A DNA stretch of 64,000 nucleotides from Pectobacterium punjabense. GTDB taxonomy: Bacteria; Pseudomonadota; Gammaproteobacteria; Enterobacterales; Enterobacteriaceae. Numbering within the stretch: the first letter of the stretch is position 1; each line of letters begins with the position of its first letter. This document shows positions 58,506-64,000 of the stretch, one piece after another. Below the pieces are notes generated by a model, which did not search any database, was not told the DNA's origin, and worked only from the letters and a program-made list of their open reading frames with translations. The position numbers were made by a program, and so were the translations under genes. Location of the stretch: positions 4,526,001-4,590,000 of the forward strand of contig NZ_CP038498.1 in assembly GCF_012427845.1 (NCBI RefSeq). Reading direction: 5' to 3'.

Positions 58506-58732
58506 ATTAATTTTAAGAAAAGGCTAATTTAAAGAATGCTACGCTGGCTTCTACGAATTCCTCTTTTCTTTTCGCCTGTCGGTTAAAAATTAAAAGCAAA
58601 ATCGCTACCTTGACAGCGTTGTGGCATAAATCAGGTTCTGAGCCAGTATTCCCTCAATAAGGTCAACTTTCAGATAACCTGCACGTTTTCCTCTCTCTTA
58701 CCGTATCATTCTACGCACATATCCCTATAGCC

Positions 58733-59888
58733 TAAATAGCTTCGCATATTACTGCTCCACTTTAGCCAGACCATGCTGATTGCCGGGGAACGGCGAAGCG
58801 GCATTCATAAATAGCTTTACCTGTTCCAGTAACTGCCACATATACCGGCACTGATGGTTACGCGTTATGGTCTCGTGTAACGACAACCACAGCAACTCGA
58901 TTGGATTCAGCCACGGCGAATACGTGGGCAGGAACAACAACCGGAACTTCGTATTTTTTTCCAGCCACCGTTCCACCTTGCGGCTTTTATGAATGATGTA
59001 GTTATCAACGACCAGCGTAATGGTTTTCGCTCGCCGATATGTCCGCCGTAACATCTCTAACAGATTGATAAATAAATCAGAACTCTTTTTACTGCCGCCG
59101 ACGTAATGGACTCGTCCCGTATCCGAATGCAGTGCCCCTGCCAGATAATACTTTTGGTTATGTCCCGGCGTAGTCACTCGTTTCTGTTGCCCTTTGAGCA
59201 TCCAGTCCGTGCCGATTTTCGGGTTCAGGTCGATATCCACTTCATCCTGATAAAATACCGGATGGGTCGGCTGCTTCCGGACGACCGCCTGTTCGATGGC
59301 GAGTCGCTTTTCCTCATAATACGGGTCTTTGATTTTCAGTGTTGGCGCGGCTCTGCGCCAGACAATACCAGCCTGTCTCAGGTAGCGGTGCAGCGTGGTA
59401 GGATGAAGCGCTACATTAAAAAGCCGATTAACAATAAGTGCCAATAACTCCGTGCTCCAACGAGAACGCAGCCAGCCAAAGTCCTGAGGAGAACGCTGAA
59501 CCAGAAGCGGCAAAATAGGCAGGATATCCGTGACTGGCCAGCATGGTGTTCGTCCGGGCTTGAGGCTCTTTAGCCCTTCAACACCGTATAAAGTAAACCA
59601 ATTTATCCATCTCCCGACGGAAGAGCGAGCCGCACAGAGCAGTCTGGCGACGTCGGTGACGGTCATTCCCCGATGCAGCATCAGTAGGGCGATGAGTCGT
59701 CTGGAATGGTTTTTATCGCGAGTTTGTTGGGCTTCTTTACGCATTAGTCGTCGTTCTTCATCAGGGATTGCTGCTATGATCGGCATCGCTCAGTCCGGTT
59801 GGTGATTTGTTTGGTTTGGCGATTGATCAGATCGCTCAATTTGGACTGAGTTCCCTTCAAGTGATCTACTATTTGGCGAAGCTATTTA
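58733..59888 (-). mobile_element. IS630-family insertion sequence
   Basis: The element is about 1156 bp between terminal inverted repeats ctaaatagcttcgc (58732-58745) and gcgaagctatttag (59876-59889). IS630 elements duplicate the TA target, and a TA is present at each border here. It contains one transposase gene on the minus strand. A degenerate copy of the right end is found in the LPS locus at 17001-17116. Confidence 0.88.
58749..59786 (-). CDS. IS630-family transposase
   Basis: A 345-residue full-length transposase. Two N-terminal helix-turn-helix units (RRLIALLMLHRGMTVTDVAR and a winged-helix region) precede a DDE domain with Asp in VFYQDEVDIDLNPKIG, Asp in ITLVVDNYIIHKS and Glu in PTYSPWLNPIELLWLSL. 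The reading frame is intact. It reads back toward the endonuclease gene, with about 240 bp of apparently empty sequence between. Confidence 0.93.
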   Translation of the reverse strand: MPIIAAIPDEERRLMRKEAQQTRDKNHSRRLIALLMLHRGMTVTDVARLLCAARSSVGRWINWFTLYGVEGLKSLKPGRTPCWPVTDILPILPLLVQRSPQDFGWLRSRWSTELLALIVNRLFNVALHPTTLHRYLRQAGIVWRRAAPTLKIKDPYYEEKRLAIEQAVVRKQPTHPVFYQDEVDIDLNPKIGTDWMLKGQQKRVTTPGHNQKYYLAGALHSDTGRVHYVGGSKKSSDLFINLLEMLRRTYRRAKTITLVVDNYIIHKSRKVERWLEKNTKFRLLFLPTYSPWLNPIELLWLSLHETITRNHQCRYMWQLLEQVKLFMNAASPFPGNQHGLAKVEQ

Positions 59889-60027
59889 GCCTCAACGTTA
59901 CAGAACGGCCTCCCAAACAGTTGCCTACGCAATGAATGCCAGTAGACCACTCTCGCTATTTGTCTTATTCTCACGCGCAGCCCAATTAACCGCTTTTAAG
60001 CCTGACAGAACGCCAAATGGAGTGAAA

Positions 60028-60102
60028 ATGAGTAAACCAACGGTTGTTTTTATCGTTGTCGCCGTCATCGTTGGCTTAGGTAGCCACTTTGGCTGGTGGT
60101 AA
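60028..60102 (+). CDS. possible 24-residue membrane peptide
   Basis: The sequence encodes MSKPTVVFIVVAVIVGLGSH followed by FGWW and a stop. GGAG lies six bases before the ATG. It would be a single membrane helix. It could be a genuine small protein or the truncated start of a longer membrane fusion-type protein whose remainder was lost near the IS630 insertion. No other evidence is available. Confidence 0.4.
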   Translation: MSKPTVVFIVVAVIVGLGSHFGWW

Positions 60103-60568
60103 CCACGATACAAGATAAATTCCTGCCCTATCCCAGGTGCATGGGCGTTAGTTTCTCTTCAACGCTAACCGTCGTGTGCCTGCCTCCAGAATGCCGCCGT
60201 TTGAGAGATAGACCGAGTTTAAAATCGCATCCATTCTGGCGGGATAAGATCGCACTATCCAATTCCATAGCGTGCTAAAAATGAAGAAATACAGCCTAGT
60301 GTTGTTAGTTTATGCTTATTATTTTAGAAATTTAATTGTTATTGATTAAATTATTTTTTATATGAAGCATAATGAAATCGTTTCATTTTTTTCAAAATAA
60401 AAATGGCATCTATAATATTATTTACACTGTAAACTTTACGTTACTTATTTTAATAAATCGTTCATTTACTATTTTCACCTCTCAGTTGATTTTAACGATC
60501 AATATTTTTATATTGATAGGTTTTACCTTTTTATTGTTTGTTTTTAAATGCTATAAACGATCAATTTA
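60103..60568. other. AT-rich gap without a supported gene
   Basis: About 470 bp that becomes very AT-rich after 60290. One open frame, 60372-60569 (65 codons, hydrophobic), has only a weak ribosome site and no family resemblance that I can see. I find no RNA gene or repeat here. It may be the decayed island border or a spacer before the chemoreceptor promoter. Confidence 0.5.
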
Positions 60569-60569
60569 A

Positions 60570-60596
60570 TGAAGATTTTATTTCACTGGCCGATAA
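60570..60596 (+). promoter_or_regulatory. flagellar sigma-28 (FliA) promoter for the chemoreceptor gene
   Basis: TGAAGATT at 60570-60577, an 11-bp spacer, then GCCGATAA at 60589-60596. The consensus is TAAAGTTT-N11-GCCGATAA; the -10 is a perfect match, the -35 matches six of eight bases, and the spacer is exact. It predicts a start near 60603 and a leader of about 230 nt before the chemoreceptor ATG. Chemoreceptors are commonly controlled by FliA, which supports the call. Confidence 0.75.
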
Positions 60597-60831
60597 TCCA
60601 TGCGGTATCAGGGTGTGACCAGATTAGTGCATCGATTGTAAAAATCGATGATATTAATACAGAGAATAAAATGGTCTATCGCATTGTTAACAAATGGTTT
60701 TATCATTTTGTGCTGTTCTCGAAAAATGATGATATACCACTGCTAACAGCACCATTCATCCACGCTTAATACCAATTTAGTGATCCAAAAAATATAACGT
60801 TAATAAATATCAACTAGATAAAGGAAGAATT

Positions 60832-62505
60832 ATGAGTGTGGCTAACTGGCGTATTGGTTATCGACTGGGAATCGGCTTCACAGGGCTAATTGCCATGCTG
60901 TTCGCTGTCGGTATCTTATCAATAATGAAACTGTCCGATTTCAATCAAAGCGCCAAACTGATTGTTACGGATACCTATGCAGATACCGTTGATGCAAATA
61001 ACCTGCGCAATGTAGTTAATCAAACCGTGATTGCCTATGAAGGTTTATTATTGGCTTCCGACGAGAAACAGTTACGTGATGTACTCAACACTATAGAAGA
61101 TATTCGCAAGAATGGTGGTGTCTTATTAAAAAAGATCGATCAGGACACCCAGGCAACTAACGATCCCAATCTCAGCAAAATCATGTCTGACATGCTATTG
61201 ATAAGAAACGATTTCATCGCGTCAGGCAATAAAATCATCACTATGATGACGGCAGGCGACCGTGAAGCGGCGCTGGCGGAGTTCCACGATCGTTTGGATA
61301 ATACGCAACGTCAGTTTAGCGCACAAATCCTCCGTTACGTTGATTACAAAGATGATGGCATGACGCGAACGCTGCATGTCATGGACGCCGATTTTGGAAG
61401 CTCGCGTTTATTCTTGCTGGTTTTCATGGGTATCGGCGCATTGCTCGGTGCTATCGCTGCATGGTTGATTACACGTAGCGTGACCCACCCCATCCAAGAG
61501 GCATTGACCATCGCCGAACGCGTGGCGAAAGGCGATCTGACCTCGCAAGTCGTTATCGATCGTCAAGATGAAACCGGCCAGCTATTAACTGCGTTGGATA
61601 ACATGAATACCAGCCTGCGCTATATTGTGAGCCAGGTTCGCGACGGGTCGGAAGCCATTTCGACAGCAGCCTCACAGATCGCAGCCGGTAATCAGGATTT
61701 GTCAGCCCGTACTGAAGAGCAAGCCAGTTCACTGGAACAAACCGCCTCATCAATGGAAGAGCTCACCTCTACCATCAAAAATACGGCAGACAATACACGT
61801 CAGGCAACGGCGGTTTCCCATCAGTCCTCAGAGGCAGCCAAGACCAGCAGTGATGTGATGGCCTCAGTGACGCACAAAATGCGCGGTATCCGCGATTCAT
61901 CACATCGAATGGCAGAAATTATCGGCGTGATTGACGGCATCGCCTTCCAGACCAATATTCTGGCGCTGAACGCCGCCGTTGAGGCGGCACGCGCGGGCGA
62001 ACAGGGTCGCGGTTTCGCGGTCGTCGCCAGCGAGGTACGTTCTCTGGCACAACGCAGTGCCACAGCGGCGAAAGAGATCAAAGAATTGATTGATGATTCA
62101 GTGAATAAGGTACAGGAAGGGATGCAACTGGTCGATTCTGCCGAAGCGACGATGAATACTCTGACCGGCCATGTCTCTGACGTCAATGCCATCATTGCCG
62201 AGATTTCTCAGGCAAGTCAGGAACAAAGCGACGGTATCAGCCAGATTAATATTGCCGTTGGACAAATTGATACCACCACGCAGCAAAATGCCGCGCTGGT
62301 AGAAGAGTCGGCTGCGGCAGCACTATCATTACAATCTCAGGCCACGACGCTAACGCAAACGGTCAGTGCCTTTAAACTGACGTCACAGGCTACGGTAGGG
62401 CGGCGATCTTTGGCACCAGAATTGGCCCTTGAAACAGCAGGCAAGCTAGCCCACCAGGCTTTAGCAAAACCCAAGAATGATTCACAGGACTGGACGTCGT
62501 TCTAA
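60832..62505 (+). CDS. methyl-accepting chemotaxis protein
   Basis: A 557-residue chemoreceptor of Tsr/Tar layout. TM1 is at about residues 13-33, followed by a periplasmic four-helix-bundle ligand domain (34-190), TM2 (192-213), HAMP (214-267) and the cytoplasmic signalling domain. The hairpin tip is [20 protein letters not shown] with [15 protein letters not shown] after it. The protein ends in DWTSF, a match to the xWxxF pentapeptide that tethers CheR and CheB, so it should be a high-abundance type receptor. The ligand is unknown. A ribosome site (AAAGGAAGA) precedes the ATG. Confidence 0.95.
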   Translation: MSVANWRIGYRLGIGFTGLIAMLFAVGILSIMKLSDFNQSAKLIVTDTYADTVDANNLRNVVNQTVIAYEGLLLASDEKQLRDVLNTIEDIRKNGGVLLKKIDQDTQATNDPNLSKIMSDMLLIRNDFIASGNKIITMMTAGDREAALAEFHDRLDNTQRQFSAQILRYVDYKDDGMTRTLHVMDADFGSSRLFLLVFMGIGALLGAIAAWLITRSVTHPIQEALTIAERVAKGDLTSQVVIDRQDETGQLLTALDNMNTSLRYIVSQVRDGSEAISTAASQIAAGNQDLSARTEEQASSLEQTASSMEELTSTIKNTADNTRQATAVSHQSSEAAKTSSDVMASVTHKMRGIRDSSHRMAEIIGVIDGIAFQTNILALNAAVEAARAGEQGRGFAVVASEVRSLAQRSATAAKEIKELIDDSVNKVQEGMQLVDSAEATMNTLTGHVSDVNAIIAEISQASQEQSDGISQINIAVGQIDTTTQQNAALVEESAAAALSLQSQATTLTQTVSAFKLTSQATVGRRSLAPELALETAGKLAHQALAKPKNDSQDWTSF

Positions 62506-62691
62506 TATATCGCAGGGCCACAGCAGTGGCCCAATCATTGACGATTTCCTGACCGTTGAATTTTTCCAACGCTAATGTTTTCATAACCGCCTGATTCCGA
62601 ATAAACAGCGAAGCTTTAATAGGGAACCACTCTTCTCCACACCATTTCCAGAGCATCTTCACTCGTGGCAAAACAGGGAAAATAAACCGAC

Positions 62692-63249
62692 ATGCGTTAT
62701 CTCGTTCTCCCCCTCATTCTTCTTGCCTTAACAGGCTGCCAGGCGTTAACCACCTTCGATAAATACGCCACGCTGCGTCTTTACGAAGTCTATGAAGCCG
62801 AGAATCTTTCTGCCTGTGATTACAAACCGCAGTTTCGTGACTGTACTGTGGATAAGCGATCTTTTAACGTCAGGATTACTGACGATAAGAGCAAAATTGC
62901 GTTAGTGGTAGGAAAGCGCTATGCCTATTTCGGCTTCACGCGTGATGATTTTTCACGCCAGACGCAGCCGCTGCGTGACTTCCTGATCTGGGCAGAAAAT
63001 CCGAACGCACAAGATAAACAGATCAAGCAACTACGTAAGGCCGGAAACGTTGGCGGAAGTTTGTTTTACAACACGGAGGTGGAATATCAGTTCGATTATC
63101 TGCACACGCGTGCCGATGTTCCGTTGCTCGTCGTTAAACCTCATGAAAATGCAAATTCTTACGGCCTGACCGTCGAAGAAGTGAAAAATCTGCTATCAGT
63201 GATGGATGCCTGGTATGCCGGCACGTTCTCGGGAAAACAACTGACGTAA
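62692..63249 (+). CDS. hypothetical lipoprotein
   Basis: A 185-residue protein with a lipoprotein signal peptide, MRYLVLPLILLALTGC, where the lipobox LTGC places the lipidated cysteine at residue 16. Gln after Cys favours the outer membrane by the +2 rule. Two further cysteines (SACDYKPQFRDCTV) could form a disulfide. I do not recognise the family. It lies 186 bp after the chemoreceptor and converges with another lipoprotein gene. Confidence 0.8.
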   Translation: MRYLVLPLILLALTGCQALTTFDKYATLRLYEVYEAENLSACDYKPQFRDCTVDKRSFNVRITDDKSKIALVVGKRYAYFGFTRDDFSRQTQPLRDFLIWAENPNAQDKQIKQLRKAGNVGGSLFYNTEVEYQFDYLHTRADVPLLVVKPHENANSYGLTVEEVKNLLSVMDAWYAGTFSGKQLT

Positions 63250-63296
63250 ACGCAGTAAAGACGGCCAGACAAGTTTACGTCTGGCCGAGTATTTCA

Positions 63297-63848
63297 TTAA
63301 AACTTCTGCATTCTGGAAGAGAACTGGCCGCAGTTTTTCAGCATCAAATCTTTGACTGGCCTGCGATCGTAGTAGCCTTTTTCCGTCTTGAACACTTCGT
63401 AGACTTCAATGCGGCGTGGCGAATAAGCATCAACAAATTTACCAGTAACATAATAGTAATTCCCCACCACGGGCTTAAAAGTCACGGTACTAAATCCGCC
63501 ATTCGCAGCAATCATTCTGACTGCAATATTGTGCTGTGCGCTGACCCAGAATTCACGAATCATTGTTGGCGTTTCAGGAATAGCCGGGAAGCCGAGCTCT
63601 TTATTATTGAGCTTAGTTTGGAACCCAAATGCATTATTGGTGTAGCCATTTTCTGGCGCATCAATATTAATGCATCTATCGGTCGTCGGATAAACACGAA
63701 TATAGTCGAGATTGCGATTATCGAATGTGACCCCTACGCGCTCAGCACCCTGATCATCTTCCAGCTTATGACTATAGGTCGCAACCGAACATCCGCTAAG
63801 TAATAACGCACCCATTCCTATCAGGAGAATTTTCCCAAACATAACCAT
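63297..63848 (-). CDS. hypothetical lipoprotein
   Basis: A 183-residue protein with signal peptide and lipobox LLSGC (MVMFGKILLIGMGALLLSGC; lipidated Cys20, followed by Ser, which favours the outer membrane). The mature part looks like a small beta-rich domain (VGVTFDNRNLDYIRVYPTTD, FKPVVGNYYYVTGKF). There is a second cysteine pair in DRCINI and LKNCGQF. No named family comes to mind. The start could also be a few residues in (MFGKILL). Confidence 0.8.
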   Translation of the reverse strand: MVMFGKILLIGMGALLLSGCSVATYSHKLEDDQGAERVGVTFDNRNLDYIRVYPTTDRCINIDAPENGYTNNAFGFQTKLNNKELGFPAIPETPTMIREFWVSAQHNIAVRMIAANGGFSTVTFKPVVGNYYYVTGKFVDAYSPRRIEVYEVFKTEKGYYDRRPVKDLMLKNCGQFSSRMQKF

Positions 63849-64000
63849 CCCTTACCTTTATAAAATCAGAACGTCCTGATTATTTTTCGCCGTTTTTTCT
63901 TCGAGAATTTATGTTGTATTACCTCACCTTAAACCCTCCTGAAGAGAGGGCTGTTGGCGAATTGGCCTGTCGTTCTTCGCCAAAGCTCCCTCAGGCGTCG
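63849..64000. other. window end, no gene recognised
   Basis: The last 150 bp contain a CCCTCCTGAAGAGAGGG stem-loop near 63933-63949 and otherwise nothing I can name. They may hold the promoter of the minus-strand lipoprotein gene, and the end of a gene lying beyond the window. Confidence 0.4.

Noticed and set aside
60372..60769. Two small coupled open frames upstream of the chemoreceptor
   Set aside because: Very AT-rich, weak ribosome sites, and the second is overlapped by a near-perfect FliA promoter, so they are more likely leader and spacer sequence.
62390..62671. 93-codon minus-strand open frame between the chemoreceptor and the lipoprotein gene
   Set aside because: A third of it lies inside the chemoreceptor gene on the opposite strand and it has no family resemblance.

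Overview
The window looks like a chromosomal segment of a soft-rot enterobacterium, most likely a Pectobacterium species. The basis is the enterobacterial order secB-gpsA-cysE / envC-yibQ / tdh-kbl / hldD-waaF-waaC / waaA-coaD / mutM-rpmG-rpmB / radC-coaBC-dut-slmA / pyrE-rph / yicC, a WaaE-containing LPS core locus without a recognisable WaaP heptose kinase, and overall protein similarity recalled from that group. The species call is inference; no database search was possible.

Region 1 (1-8100) is housekeeping: cysE, gpsA, secB and yibN on the minus strand, envC and yibQ on the plus strand, and the threonine catabolic pair kbl-tdh. Region 2 (8167-26755) is the LPS locus. hldD-waaF-waaC-waaL supply ADP-heptose, the inner-core heptoses and the O-antigen ligase. 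A JUMPstart/ops element at 12584-12622 then precedes waaQ-waaG and an AT-rich run of accessory glycosyltransferases (two GT8, an HtrL-like protein, a GT-A-like protein, a GT4-like protein, a GT25 on the opposite strand, WaaE and a GT32/OCH1-like protein), ending at waaA-coaD, a GT2 gene and mutM. A degenerate end of an IS630-family element lies inside this cluster. Region 3 (26930-32557) is the conserved rpmBG, radC, coaBC, dut, slmA, pyrE, rph block, with an attenuator-like hairpin after rph. Region 4 (32787-43214) is a peptide-scavenging cluster: a dipeptide epimerase, a gsiABCD-type importer, a DmpA-type aminopeptidase, a DppA-type D-aminopeptidase, an isoaspartyl peptidase and a LysR regulator. 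yicC follows.

Region 5 (about 44260-59890) is a mosaic genomic island next to yicC. It holds a P4-type integrase, an IS3-family element that splits a small secreted-protein gene with a clean 3-bp duplication, a zinc-ribbon membrane protein beside a CHAT/caspase-like protein, an XRE regulator, a putative repressor gene with four palindromic operators, an AlpA-like regulator, a rolling-circle-type replication initiator behind an inverted-repeat-rich stretch, a SLATT membrane protein with an overlapping reverse transcriptase gene (a likely anti-phage operon), two unknown genes in tandem, a BamHI-like restriction-modification system (methyltransferase, C protein with C-box, endonuclease), and an intact IS630-family element. 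Three spaced copies of an AGCG-N10-GTGTAC-N6-GTGTAC pattern (44281, 56063, 56260) probably mark recombination or integrase-binding sites and suggest at least two insertion events.

Region 6 (59890-64000) returns to backbone-like sequence: a possible 24-residue membrane peptide, a methyl-accepting chemotaxis protein preceded by a near-consensus flagellar sigma-28 promoter with a long leader, and two convergent lipoprotein genes. The strongest candidates for something new are the SLATT-RT operon with its roughly 400-nt non-coding leader, the unknown two-gene unit next to it, and the CHAT/zinc-ribbon pair.
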